NCBI GenBank assembly: GCA_022844135.1
Contig: JALHMG010000008.1
Location: forward strand, 62,001 to 126,000
Direction: 5' to 3'
Origin: Lysobacterales bacterium
GTDB taxonomy: Bacteria > Pseudomonadota > Gammaproteobacteria > Xanthomonadales > SZUA-5
Length of the DNA: 64,000 nucleotides
Shown here: positions 35,886 to 45,818 of the stretch, one piece after another
Layout: each line of letters opens with the position of its first letter
Numbering within the stretch: position 1 is the stretch's first letter
Notes under the pieces: generated by a model
The model's input: the letters and a program-made list of their open reading frames with translations, nothing else
What the model was told of the DNA's origin: nothing
Databases searched by the model: none
Program-made: the position numbers and the translations under genes

Positions 35886-38800
35886 ATGAATGGTCGGGCG
35901 CTTTGGACGATGGTCGGCGCGCTACTGGTTGCCTCGCTGGCATCTGCGGAGGTCGGTCAGCGTGTGCGCTTTCAGACGTACGGCACGGCGCAGGGATTGT
36001 CGCAAGCCTCCGCAGCGTCGCTGTTGTTCGATCGCCACGGTTTTTTGTGGATCGGCACCCAGGATGGCCTGAATCGATTCGATGGCCTGCGCTTCGTCGT
36101 TTTCCATCATGACCCGAACAATCCCAATTCGATCGCCGAAAACAACGTCACTGCGTTAGCCGAAGATCGCACCGGTAACCTTTGGGTGGGCGGTCCGGCG
36201 TCTCTGAGCCGAATGGGCGTCGACGGGCGCGTGTCGCGCTTCGATGAAAGCAGCGGTTTTGCCGGTGGCGCGGTGCATGAATTGCTGGTGGCCGCCGACG
36301 GGGCGGTGATCGTCAGCACGCGCTCTGCGGGCGCTCAACGATTCGATGAGATCGCCGGTCGCTTTGCAGCCTTGCCCGGTTTGCCGACGTTTCAGCGACG
36401 CCAGCGAGCGCTTGCGCTGGATACCGACGGCAGCGTCTTGCTGGCGCACGATCATCGCCTGTTGCGCTGGCGCCCCGATGGATTCGACGAAATTGGCGCT
36501 GGCGTGTTGCCTGCGGACAGTTCGATCGCCGCCATTGTGCGTCGCGTGTCGGGTGAATTGGCAGTGGCGACGCAAGAACACGGGTTGTACTTGTTCGCCG
36601 CAGACGGTTCCTTGCGTAAAGCCTTCGCCCCTCGCGAGTTACCCGCCGAGGTTTTGCGCACCTTGATCGAGGACGACGCCGGTCGACTTTGGATCGGATC
36701 GGTCGATGGCGTGATGAGGATCGATAACGATCGGATTTCGATTTTCCGGCATGTGCCCGGGCTCACCTATGGTCTGCCGAGCGGCGACGTTGTCGAATTT
36801 GCCCGCGACGCCTATGGCGCGTTGTATGTCGGAACATGGACAGGCGGTTTCGCGCGCACCGTTCCGCAGACCGAAGCTTTCGTCTATGTGCATCGAGCGA
36901 CAGGGCAGGCACCTGGGCTGCCGGTTCCGCCTGTCGCTGCCATCGCTGCTGCGCCGAGCGGAGAGGTTTATGTCGGGCAATTGGACGGCGGCGGCTTGAC
37001 GCGGATCGCGCCGGACCTGGCCGCGAGCGAACGCATCGATCTTGGCCCGCTACCGCGGCGTCGCGACGTCATGGCGCTGAAGATGGACGGCCCCACCTTG
37101 ATCCTGGGCTATGGCCGCGGCGGCATCGATATCTGGTCGCCCGGAACGGGCTTGGGAGAATTTCAACAAAGCGGGTTGCCCAATATTGGCGTGCTCGATC
37201 TTCGTCGCGATAACGACGGCACGCTCTGGGTCGGTACTTTGGAGGGAGGGTTGTTTGCGCGCTGCGCTGAGTGCGAGGCGTTCGTGCCGATGCAGGTCCC
37301 GCTTGGCGACAGCCCGCGGGCGCAAACCGCAAGCATCAATCACAGTCTCGATACCCGCAACGGTTGGTCGTTCATCGCGATGGCGCGAGGTCTGGCATAT
37401 CGGGCCAGCGCAGCTCAACCCTGGCGCGTCATCGACGCGCGGTCTGTGCCACTGAGGTTGCCGCATGAATCGGTCACCTGGCTACTGGAAACCGATGGCG
37501 GCGAGTTGTATGCCGGAACCCAGGGCGGCGGCATGGTCCATATCGCACGCAGCGCCAACGGCGAACCCATCGCCGTGAGCAGCTTCGACGAACGCCATGG
37601 TTTGGTCTCATCCATGATCGGCGCCATCCTGGAGGACCGTCGAGAGCGGCTCTGGGTGAGTACGACGCGCGGTCTGTGTTTGTTCCAGCCAGACGCTGGG
37701 CGCGCGCAATGCCTGGGTTACCTCGATCCGATTCTGACCAAGGACAACTACATCGCTTCGGCGGCGCAAGGGCCGGGCGGGGCTTTGTACTTCGGCGGCC
37801 CCGAGGGCATGGTCGTGGTTCCTGCACCGGAGGATTTCGACCCGCCAACACCCAAAGCGACGTTGGCATTGACCGATCTGCGCATCGCCAATGAGCCGGT
37901 TCCTGCCGGCAGTGGAGTACTGGATTCGCCACTCGCAGACGCCGCCGAAATCGCCTTGGCGCACAATCAAGACGTCGTCAGCATCGAGTTCGCAGCGCTG
38001 AACTTGAGCGCCAGCACGGCACTTCGCTACACCTATCAGCTGCTCGGTCGGGATACGCAACCGATCCCTGCCGACGCATCGCGACGTATCGCGACATTCA
38101 CCGACTTGCCGGCTGGCCGTTATGTGCTGGAAGTTAACGCAATCGGCATCGATGGCGCGCCGCTGGCGCAGCGCCGCCTCGGGATCGACGTTGAGGCGTC
38201 GCCCTATTGGAGTGCGCCTGCACGCTGGGCGTATCTGCTGCTGGCCCTCGCGCTCGTTGCACTGATCGCATGGCGAGTGCGTTTGCGCCAGCGCGAACGC
38301 GCGCGCGCCGACCAGGCTTTGGCGCAGAGCGAAGCGTTGCTCAACCATACCCTTTGGGGCAGCAGCAGCGAGTTGTGGGACGCCGACCTGTCGACTCCGC
38401 AATGGCGACTGCGTCGGCGTAATCGACTTGAACATCTTAAGGTCACGCGCGATGCCAAAGACGATTCGCTCATGGCTTACGCGCCCTTCCTTCACGTCGA
38501 GGATCGCGACGCATTCGGCAAGTCGCTCAAGGCGGCAGTGCGCGGCGATGTAGATCTTTTCGAGGCGCAATACCGAGTTCAGGATGTGGAGGGTAACTGG
38601 CGTTGGCTGTACACGCGTGGGCGCGTGTTCGCGCGCAATGCGGATGGTCGCGCCTTGCGCCTGGTAGGCACGACCTTGGATGTGACCGACATTCGCGCGC
38701 GCGATTCCGCCCTGCGCTTGTCCGAAGAGCGATTGAAACTGGCCATCTGGGGCAGTGGCGATGAACTTTGGGATATCGATTTCCAGTCCGGTACCGTGCG

Positions 38801-39986
38801 TCGCGAGAACCCGTTGCCGAGAACATTGCTCGCCAACGAGGCGGTGTTCCCCAAGCTTTCCGATTACCTCGCCTTTGTCCATCCCGACGACCGCGAGAAG
38901 CTTTCGCAATCGCTGATGAGCCATGTGAAGGGCGAGACCGAACACTTCGAATGCGGCTATCGAACGAAGGATCTGGCTGGCGGCTGGGTGTGGATTTTAG
39001 GCAAGGGCAGGGTGGTGGCGCGCGATGGCAGGGGCTTCGCGTTGCGCATGGTCGGTACCAATCGCGATGTCACCGAACTCAAACGCGCCGAGGACGCATT
39101 GCGAGAGTTGAACGAAGAGCTGGAATCGCGCGTCGAGAGGCGCACCGAAGCTTTGGCCAAGTCCAATCGCGATCTGCAACGCACACTGGGCGAACTGACG
39201 CGCACTCAGAAGCAATTGGTGGAGTCCGAGAAGTTGGCGGCCCTGGGTGGGCTGGTCGCTGGTGTTGCGCACGAGATCAATACCCCGCTCGGCGTAGGCG
39301 TGACCGCAGCTTCGCATTTGCAGGCGGAGGCGCACGTGATGGGCAAACGCCTCGCCGAGGGACAGCTGGGCAAAAGCGACCTGCTGCGCTTCATCGAGCA
39401 AGCGACGCAGAGTGCCGACCTGGTGCTGCGCAATCTCGACCGCGCCAGCCAGCTCGTGCGCAGCTTCAAGCAGGTGGCGGTCGATCAATCCAGCGAGCAA
39501 CGCCGCGAATTCCGATTGCGCGCTTACCTTGGCGAGATCTTGCTGTCGTTGCAACCGCGTATACGCAAAATCGACGTGACGGTCGAAGTCGACTGTCCGG
39601 AGATGCTGGTGATGGATACCTACCCGGGAGCGATTTACCAGATCTTCGTCAATCTGGTCATCAACTCCCTGGTGCACGGTTTCGAAGGCCGCAGCGGAAA
39701 CATCATTCGCACCGAGGCCTGGTGCGAGGGCGATCAGGTCGTCCTCGATTATCGCGATAACGGCAGAGGCATGAGCGAAGCGGTGCAGCGCCGCGTATTT
39801 GAGCCGTTCTTCACCACGAAGCGCGGCAGCGGCGGCAGCGGCCTTGGGATGCACATCGTGTACAACCTGACCACGCAGTTGCTCGGGGGTGAAGTGAGTT
39901 GCGATTCCACCGAAGGGCAAGGCACGCACTTTCGCCTGCGCATCCCGCGGGTCGCGCCGCAAGAGGCCGGCAATGCGGTGGATTAG
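35886..39986 (+). CDS. Propeller-sensor hybrid histidine kinase, paralogue 1
   Basis: A 1366-residue membrane sensor. Signal peptide (1-21); two-component-regulator propeller repeats to about 690 (DRHGFLWIGTQDGLNRFDGL, DRTGNLWVGG, RRERLWVSTTRGLCLF); a Y_Y_Y domain (SIEFAALNLSASTALRYTYQ ... FTDLPAGRYVLEV); one TM helix (about 780-797); two PAS domains with PAC-type ends (RLVGTTLDVTDI, RMVGTNRDVTEL); a coiled coil; the H-box GVAHEINTPLG (about 1125); and HATPase motifs NLVINSLVHGF, DNGRGM and GGSGLGMHIVYNL. No receiver or DNA-binding domain follows. A periplasmic ligand probably signals inward; the partner regulator is not adjacent. It overlaps paralogue 2 by 14 bases. Confidence 0.92.
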   Translation: MNGRALWTMVGALLVASLASAEVGQRVRFQTYGTAQGLSQASAASLLFDRHGFLWIGTQDGLNRFDGLRFVVFHHDPNNPNSIAENNVTALAEDRTGNLWVGGPASLSRMGVDGRVSRFDESSGFAGGAVHELLVAADGAVIVSTRSAGAQRFDEIAGRFAALPGLPTFQRRQRALALDTDGSVLLAHDHRLLRWRPDGFDEIGAGVLPADSSIAAIVRRVSGELAVATQEHGLYLFAADGSLRKAFAPRELPAEVLRTLIEDDAGRLWIGSVDGVMRIDNDRISIFRHVPGLTYGLPSGDVVEFARDAYGALYVGTWTGGFARTVPQTEAFVYVHRATGQAPGLPVPPVAAIAAAPSGEVYVGQLDGGGLTRIAPDLAASERIDLGPLPRRRDVMALKMDGPTLILGYGRGGIDIWSPGTGLGEFQQSGLPNIGVLDLRRDNDGTLWVGTLEGGLFARCAECEAFVPMQVPLGDSPRAQTASINHSLDTRNGWSFIAMARGLAYRASAAQPWRVIDARSVPLRLPHESVTWLLETDGGELYAGTQGGGMVHIARSANGEPIAVSSFDERHGLVSSMIGAILEDRRERLWVSTTRGLCLFQPDAGRAQCLGYLDPILTKDNYIASAAQGPGGALYFGGPEGMVVVPAPEDFDPPTPKATLALTDLRIANEPVPAGSGVLDSPLADAAEIALAHNQDVVSIEFAALNLSASTALRYTYQLLGRDTQPIPADASRRIATFTDLPAGRYVLEVNAIGIDGAPLAQRRLGIDVEASPYWSAPARWAYLLLALALVALIAWRVRLRQRERARADQALAQSEALLNHTLWGSSSELWDADLSTPQWRLRRRNRLEHLKVTRDAKDDSLMAYAPFLHVEDRDAFGKSLKAAVRGDVDLFEAQYRVQDVEGNWRWLYTRGRVFARNADGRALRLVGTTLDVTDIRARDSALRLSEERLKLAIWGSGDELWDIDFQSGTVRRENPLPRTLLANEAVFPKLSDYLAFVHPDDREKLSQSLMSHVKGETEHFECGYRTKDLAGGWVWILGKGRVVARDGRGFALRMVGTNRDVTELKRAEDALRELNEELESRVERRTEALAKSNRDLQRTLGELTRTQKQLVESEKLAALGGLVAGVAHEINTPLGVGVTAASHLQAEAHVMGKRLAEGQLGKSDLLRFIEQATQSADLVLRNLDRASQLVRSFKQVAVDQSSEQRREFRLRAYLGEILLSLQPRIRKIDVTVEVDCPEMLVMDTYPGAIYQIFVNLVINSLVHGFEGRSGNIIRTEAWCEGDQVVLDYRDNGRGMSEAVQRRVFEPFFTTKRGSGGSGLGMHIVYNLTTQLLGGEVSCDSTEGQGTHFRLRIPRVAPQEAGNAVD

Positions 39987-42900
39987 CTGGCTGCTTTTGC
40001 TTCTGGCGCCAGCGATCGGCGCTGTAACGGTCGATGCTGTTCGCTTTCGCAACTACGGGCTGTCGACCGGACTTTCGCAGGTGACAGCACGCGCCATCGC
40101 CGAGGATTCGCGTGGGTTCTTATGGCTCGGCACACAGGATGGCTTGAACCGCTTCGATGGCGATGAGTTCGTCGCGTTCCATCGCGATCGCGGCGATCCA
40201 TCGAGCATAAGCGACAGCCACGTCACGGCGCTGTCGTTGGGGCCAGATGGGGCGATCTGGATCGGGACCATGGCTGGAGGATTGAATCGCCTCGATCCAT
40301 CGACTCGCCAGTTTTCGGGTTTTCGCCACCGACCTGGCGACTCGTCCAGTCTCGCCAGCGACAATGTCATCGCACTGCGCCATCTGGACGATGGAACGTT
40401 GTTGGTTGCGACAGGTGCCGGCGCTGTGCAGCGGCTCATGCCTGGTGGCGCTGCATTCGAGCGTATCGCGCCACCCGAGGATCAGCGTTTCGGCGCCATC
40501 CGCGCGATCACTATCAGCGGCGAGGCGGTCTGGTTTGCCGGCAGCGGCGGCTTGTGGCGCTGGCAGCCCCTGTCTCGCCAATGGCGGCGGATTGGCGCTG
40601 GCGTCGGTGCCCTGGGCGATGTGCAGGCGATGAGCGCCGATGGCAACGGCGGCGTCTTTGTCGGCAGCACCCGTGAAGGCTTGCTGCAGGTCTCCAAGGC
40701 CGGCAAGGTACTGCGCCAATTTCGCGCTGGCGGCGAGAATGGGTTGCCCGATAACCAGGTACGTGCGCTTCTGTTGACGCGCAGTGGCCAGCTCTGGGTC
40801 GGTACCATGAACGGAGTGGCGATGTTTCGCCCCGAAACCGGGACTTTTCTGACCTGGCGGCACGACGCCAGCGATGTCGGCAGCCCGGCTGGCAATCGAA
40901 TCGCTACCCTTTATGAGTCGCGCGATGGATTGATTCTGGTCGGCACATGGACCGGTGGTTTATCGATCCATAACCCAGCCACCCAGGTCGTGCGATTGAT
41001 TCGCGCGCATGGACGAGACCACACCAGCTTGCCGGCCAACCCGGTGCGTACACTGCTGAAGAACGACGATGGCACGCTTTGGATGGGTGTGCTCGAAGGT
41101 GGTGGACTGGTGCATTACGATCTGCAGCGCGGCCTGTTGGCCCGTTACGTGCACGATCCCGCCAAGTCCGATGGATTGCCAGGCAATGTAGTGCAGGCGA
41201 TTGCGCGGACGCCAGATGGCAGGCTTTGGATCGGCACCCAAGGCGCCGGCCTCGCGCGCATGGACGGCGATCGATTCGAAACGTTCCGCCACGATCCTGC
41301 CGATCCAGCCAGCCTGCCGGACAATGTGATTCAGTGCCTGTACGTCGATCGCCAGGGCACGCTGTGGATCGGCACCGAAACTGGCGGCCTGGCACGCTGG
41401 CGCGGCGAAGGCCAGGGCTTCGCGCGCTTTCAGCACGATCCGAAGCGCCCCGACTCGTTGCCGACCAACAGCATCTACTACATCACCGAAACGCGCGAAG
41501 GCGAGTTTTACCTGGGCACCTTTGGCGCCGGTTTGGCGCGCATGAATCGCGACCAAGGCACGTTCGAACACTGGCGAGAGCGGCCCGGCGATCTGAGTTC
41601 GATCAGTCACAACTCCGTCACCATGATCAGCCAGGCGCGCGACGGCACGCTTTGGCTGGGAACACAAGGCGGCGGGCTGAATCGCGCAGTCCGCGTTGGC
41701 CAGGACATTCGCTTTGAGAGCATAGGCAAGCGCCAGGGGCTGGGCGCCGAAGCGATCGGCACGGTGATCGAGGACGAACAGGGCTTGATCTGGGTCGGCA
41801 CCACGGTTGGCGTCAATGCTTATGATCCGCGCCGCGGCAACGTGCGCACGTTCAGCGCCAGCGATGGGATGGATCGCTCCGGCTACTTCATCGGCAGTGC
41901 CGCCGTGGGTGCTGGAGGCGAGATCTACTTCGGCGGATTGCGCGGCGCGCTGGTGTTCGATCCTAAGCAGCTGCCTAAACGCGGTGCCGCGCCGACCGTG
42001 GTGTTGACGCAATTGCTGCTCAACAATGCGCCGGCACGATTGGCGCCGAACGATCGCGATGCGCCGCTGCAGCGCGACATTGCCGACACCGAAGCCTTAG
42101 TGCTGCCGCATACCATCAGCAGCTTGAGCTTGAGTTTCTCGGCGCTGGACTTCGCCAATACCGACGGCATCCGCTATCGCTATCGCCTGGAGGGCTTCGA
42201 TCCCTCGTGGATCAGTTCGACCAACGCGCAGCGAGCAGCAACCTATACCAATTTGCCGGCCGGCAGTTACACCTTCAGTGTCGTCGCCAGCGATAGTGAG
42301 GGCGATCTGGTCGGACCCGAGCGCCATCTTCGGATCACTGTGCTGCCGCCATGGTGGCGCTCGCCCGCAGCGCTGATCGGTTATGCGCTCACGGCGCTGG
42401 CGCTGGGCCTGCTGGTGTGGCAACGCACGCGCGCCCGATGGGCACGAGAACATGCCAGCGCAGCCGCCATCGCGCGCAGCGAGCAGCGCCTGAAGCTGGC
42501 CCTGTGGGCATCGCGCGATGAACTGTGGGATATCAATCTGCGCCAAGGCACGATGGAGCGCGAGAACACCCTGCCCGTGCTGGGCTCGCGCGCGCGTTTG
42601 AGCTTCCCGTCGCGCGAAGCGTTCATGACCAATATCCACGAGAACGACCGCGACAGCGTGAGCCGGCACTTCGAAGCGCACGCGCGCGGCGAAACCGAAT
42701 TTTATGAAAGCACTTACCGCATCCGCGGCACCAACGGCGATTGGCGGTGGATACTCTCGCGCGGCTTTGCGGTCGAGCGCGATCAGTCTGGACAAGCGCT
42801 GCGCATGGTCGGCACCAGCCGCGATGTCACGGCCTCAGCCGAGTCCGCCGAGGCGCTGAAACGCTTGAACGATCAGTTGGAGGCGCGGGTTCAAGAGCGC

Positions 42901-43734
42901 ACTGCAGCGCTTTCGACCTCGAACCGGGAGCTGCAAGAGTCGCTGGAAGAAATTCGCTTCATGCAGCGCCAGTTGGTCGAGTCGGAAAAAATGGCGGCGC
43001 TCGGAAATCTCGTGGCTGGAATCGCCCATGAGATCAACACACCAATCGGGATCGGCGTCACGGCCGCCTCGCATCTGGAGGACGAGACCCGCCGCGTCAT
43101 GCAACAGATGAGTGAGGGGAAACTTTCGAAGTCGGGCTTGGAGGCATTCCAGATCGACGCGATCAGCAGCGCGCAACTGATCCTGAGCAACTTGCGCCGC
43201 GCTGGACAGTTGGTGCGCAGTTTCAAGCAAGTGGCTGTCGATCAGAGCAGCGAAGAGGCCCGCGAGTTCATGCTCAAGCCCTATCTCGATGAAGTGCTGC
43301 TTTCGCTCGGCCCGGCGCTGAAGAAAACCCAGCATCGAGTGACGGTGCGATGCCCCGATGACCTGAAACTCTTCACCTATCCAGGCGCGCTGTCGCAAAT
43401 CGTCGTGAATCTGGTGATGAACTCGCTGATTCACGCCTTCGAGGGTATCGAGCAAGGCGAGATTCGCATCGAATGCGATCGTTACGGCGAGGAATGGTTG
43501 CTTCTCTATCGCGACAATGGGGTTGGGATGAGTAACGAGATTCGTCAACGCATCTTCGATCCGTTTTTTACCACCAAACGCGGCCATGGCGGCAGCGGAC
43601 TGGGTTTGCACGTGGTCTACAACCTGGTGACGCAGTTGTTGCGCGGCAGCGTCGACTGCGTGAGCGCACCGGGGCAAGGTGTCGAGTTTCAGATCGCCAT
43701 GCCGCTGCGAGTGCGAATGGCGTTGAATGCTTGA
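39973..43734 (+). CDS. Propeller-sensor histidine kinase, paralogue 2
   Basis: A 1253-residue relative of the preceding gene: signal peptide, propeller repeats (DSRGFLWLGTQDGLNRFDGD, DGTLWMGVLEGGGL, DGRLWIGTQGAGLARM), Y_Y_Y domain (SLSFSALDFANTDGIRYRYR ... TNLPAGSYTFSV), TM helix (about 799-817), a single PAS (RMVGTSRDVTASAES), coiled coil, H-box GIAHEINTPIG (about 1015), and HATPase motifs NLVMNSLIHAFE, DNGVGM and GGSGLGLHVVYNL. It differs mainly by one fewer PAS. The 14-base overlap indicates coupled expression and perhaps heterodimers (inference). Confidence 0.92.
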   Translation: MRWISWLLLLLAPAIGAVTVDAVRFRNYGLSTGLSQVTARAIAEDSRGFLWLGTQDGLNRFDGDEFVAFHRDRGDPSSISDSHVTALSLGPDGAIWIGTMAGGLNRLDPSTRQFSGFRHRPGDSSSLASDNVIALRHLDDGTLLVATGAGAVQRLMPGGAAFERIAPPEDQRFGAIRAITISGEAVWFAGSGGLWRWQPLSRQWRRIGAGVGALGDVQAMSADGNGGVFVGSTREGLLQVSKAGKVLRQFRAGGENGLPDNQVRALLLTRSGQLWVGTMNGVAMFRPETGTFLTWRHDASDVGSPAGNRIATLYESRDGLILVGTWTGGLSIHNPATQVVRLIRAHGRDHTSLPANPVRTLLKNDDGTLWMGVLEGGGLVHYDLQRGLLARYVHDPAKSDGLPGNVVQAIARTPDGRLWIGTQGAGLARMDGDRFETFRHDPADPASLPDNVIQCLYVDRQGTLWIGTETGGLARWRGEGQGFARFQHDPKRPDSLPTNSIYYITETREGEFYLGTFGAGLARMNRDQGTFEHWRERPGDLSSISHNSVTMISQARDGTLWLGTQGGGLNRAVRVGQDIRFESIGKRQGLGAEAIGTVIEDEQGLIWVGTTVGVNAYDPRRGNVRTFSASDGMDRSGYFIGSAAVGAGGEIYFGGLRGALVFDPKQLPKRGAAPTVVLTQLLLNNAPARLAPNDRDAPLQRDIADTEALVLPHTISSLSLSFSALDFANTDGIRYRYRLEGFDPSWISSTNAQRAATYTNLPAGSYTFSVVASDSEGDLVGPERHLRITVLPPWWRSPAALIGYALTALALGLLVWQRTRARWAREHASAAAIARSEQRLKLALWASRDELWDINLRQGTMERENTLPVLGSRARLSFPSREAFMTNIHENDRDSVSRHFEAHARGETEFYESTYRIRGTNGDWRWILSRGFAVERDQSGQALRMVGTSRDVTASAESAEALKRLNDQLEARVQERTAALSTSNRELQESLEEIRFMQRQLVESEKMAALGNLVAGIAHEINTPIGIGVTAASHLEDETRRVMQQMSEGKLSKSGLEAFQIDAISSAQLILSNLRRAGQLVRSFKQVAVDQSSEEAREFMLKPYLDEVLLSLGPALKKTQHRVTVRCPDDLKLFTYPGALSQIVVNLVMNSLIHAFEGIEQGEIRIECDRYGEEWLLLYRDNGVGMSNEIRQRIFDPFFTTKRGHGGSGLGLHVVYNLVTQLLRGSVDCVSAPGQGVEFQIAMPLRVRMALNA

Positions 43735-43773
43735 AGGTCTTGTGAAGGCACAGTTCTTGCCAATTTCCTGGGT

Positions 43774-44208
43774 ATGAACTGGTTCACAACGCGCGAGACA
43801 CTCACCATGCAGAGTTTAGACGCGATGGATGGCGCAGCGGAAAATGGCGATTTCATGGGACATGTGATCTTAGATCGACGTCAGGAGCCGAGATTCGCTC
43901 TGCCAGGGCGCTTTCGCGTGGTGTCCGAGCAACCGATCAGCGGGCGGGTGATCGATATTTCCCTCAATGGCGCGCTGCTGGAGCAACAGCAGGGCAGTCT
44001 CGGGGTCATCGGCAATCGTGTCGAACTGTTGCTGGAATTGGACGAAAGTAGACCATTTACGGCACAAGCGCGCGTCGCCCACATCGAAGGGTTGCGAATC
44101 GGGGTTGAGTTCCACGAGATCGAGCCCGCCGCGTTCCAACAACTGGCAGAGTTGGTGCTCGCCCTGAAGCGCGCACCCACCTTGGCGAAACTGGCCGGCG
44201 TCAGGTAG
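43774..44208 (+). CDS. PilZ domain protein
   Basis: About 144 residues with the PilZ c-di-GMP-binding signature: DRRQEPRFALPGRFRVV (RxxxR-type arm) and VIDISLNGALLEQ (D/NxSxxG), then the beta-barrel core ending GLRIGVEFHEIEPA. An effector for c-di-GMP. The start is uncertain (ATG at 43774 or 43807). It lies 39 bases after the sensor kinases, so the cluster may link their signal to c-di-GMP output, but no cyclase is nearby. Confidence 0.85.
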   Translation: MNWFTTRETLTMQSLDAMDGAAENGDFMGHVILDRRQEPRFALPGRFRVVSEQPISGRVIDISLNGALLEQQQGSLGVIGNRVELLLELDESRPFTAQARVAHIEGLRIGVEFHEIEPAAFQQLAELVLALKRAPTLAKLAGVR

Positions 44209-44239
44209 GGTTTCCGGGCCTTCCCGTTGCGAGCCGAAA

Positions 44240-44629
44240 ATGCCGCTGATCGACCTGCTGTTGCCACTGCGTTGGCGCGATTTGGATGCCTACGGCCACG
44301 TCAATAACGCTCAGTTCTTTACCTTCATCGAGGAAGCGCGTATCCGTTGGTTTTCGTCGCTCGGCGGCCCTTGGCGTCATGCAGACGCCGAACCTGTGCT
44401 CGCAGCGGCCAATGTGAATTTTCGCCGTCAGATGCTGTATCCCGCTGAGCTGCGCGTGGTGCTTACCGCCGGTCGCGTCGGCAACTCGTCGTTGACATTG
44501 GAGCACACCATCGTCGACACCGTCAGCGCGGAACTGTATTCCGACGGCAACAGTGTCGTCGTCTGGGTGTCGCCGAAGACGGGGAGGCCGGTTCCGCTGC
44601 CAGAGGTTGTTCGCAAAGCCGCCGGGTGA
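44240..44629 (+). CDS. Acyl-CoA thioesterase, hot-dog fold
   Basis: A 129-residue 4HBT-type thioesterase: LPLRWRDLDAYGHVNNAQFF, with the conserved catalytic Asp in WRDLD and the GHVNNA motif, then FIEEARIRWF, ANVNFRRQMLYPAELRVV and LTLEHTIVD. It hydrolyses acyl-CoAs of unknown chain. Gap of 31 bases after the PilZ gene. Confidence 0.88.
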   Translation: MPLIDLLLPLRWRDLDAYGHVNNAQFFTFIEEARIRWFSSLGGPWRHADAEPVLAAANVNFRRQMLYPAELRVVLTAGRVGNSSLTLEHTIVDTVSAELYSDGNSVVVWVSPKTGRPVPLPEVVRKAAG

Positions 44630-44675
44630 GCGCGATCGAACAACAGCGCTAGCCGCTTTCGGCTACCATCTGGTT

Positions 44676-45818
44676 ATGAACGACGATTCGCAACAAATCG
44701 ACGCTGGCGCAGTGCCGGCGGCGTCGCCGCGCCGGCGCGGTGGTCCATGGTTATTCCTGTTCGTGCTGCTGCTTGGTGCGGTCGGCGCTGGTTACTGGTG
44801 GTGGACGCGAGAGGTCGTTGCGACCACCGTGTCAGCGCCAGCGCCGGTGGTTGTCGCGCCAGATGTCGATTCCTTGCGTGCACGACTGGAAGATGCCGCG
44901 CAGGTCAACCGCGCGCTGCGCCAGCAGGTGCTGGGGCTGACGCAACGGCTCGGCGTGATCGAAGAGAACATCGGCAATCTGGGCGAAAGCCGTGCACCGG
45001 GCATCGACGCGCAGCGCCTTGTCGAAGCCGATTTCCTCTTGCACATGGCCGAACAGCGCCTGGCGTTGTTCGGCGACGTGGCCGGTGCACTGGCGGCGCT
45101 GCGGTTGGCCGATGGCCAGCTCAAGGTCAGCGGCGATGTGCGTGCCGCTACCGTGCGGCAAACGTTGCAACTGGAAATCGACATTCTTGCCGGCGTCGCC
45201 AGCGCGGACCTTCCGCCGCTGCTGGCCAGACTGCAGGCGCTCTCCGACGCAGCGAATGGCTGGCCACTTGCCAGCACCGTGCGTCTGGCGCCCGCGGGAG
45301 GCGAAGCGTGGCACCAGCGCGCGCTCGCGGCGCTGGATCGCTATTTCCGAGTGCGGCGACTCGACGATGCGCAGGCCAGCGACCTATGGGTGCGCGATCG
45401 CATCGCGCTCGACTTGAGCGCCGCACGCTGGCTGCTGTTGCGCGGCGAAGGTGCATCGGCCAAGGCGTTATTGACGAACGTCCGAGAAACGATGGGCGCG
45501 AGACTCGAAACGCGCGACGCTGGCGTTACCCAAGCCTTGGCCCAGCTCGACGAAATCCTCGCAGCGCCCCTTGCGCCGGAATTGCCAGCGCTAGGCGAAG
45601 CGCGGCGCGAGTTGGCGCGTTTGCAGCGGGCCGACAGCCCGGTGGCGAATGTCCCGACGACCATCGACTCGCCGGCACCATCCGTTCAGCCAAATGCGTT
45701 GGCGCCCGAAGCGCCCTCAGCCGACGGGCCGCCTGTCGAAGACACAGCGCCGCCCAGCGAAGTGCCCGAGGCGGGCGCGCCTGTCGACGCGGCGACACCA
45801 TCGGACGAGCGCGTCTGA
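44676..45818 (+). CDS. hemX: HemX-like inner-membrane protein
   Basis: A 380-residue protein with one N-terminal membrane helix (GPWLFLFVLLLGAVGAGYWW), then the HemX periplasmic part (LRARLEDAAQVNRALRQQVL, EADFLLHMAEQRLALFGDVA, LEIDILAGVASADLPPLLAR) and an acidic Pro/Ala tail. HemX is usually encoded after hemC-hemD and is of unclear function, often mislabelled uroporphyrinogen-III methyltransferase. hemC and hemD are not here. Its stop overlaps the hemY start (TGATG). Confidence 0.88.
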   Translation: MNDDSQQIDAGAVPAASPRRRGGPWLFLFVLLLGAVGAGYWWWTREVVATTVSAPAPVVVAPDVDSLRARLEDAAQVNRALRQQVLGLTQRLGVIEENIGNLGESRAPGIDAQRLVEADFLLHMAEQRLALFGDVAGALAALRLADGQLKVSGDVRAATVRQTLQLEIDILAGVASADLPPLLARLQALSDAANGWPLASTVRLAPAGGEAWHQRALAALDRYFRVRRLDDAQASDLWVRDRIALDLSAARWLLLRGEGASAKALLTNVRETMGARLETRDAGVTQALAQLDEILAAPLAPELPALGEARRELARLQRADSPVANVPTTIDSPAPSVQPNALAPEAPSADGPPVEDTAPPSEVPEAGAPVDAATPSDERV

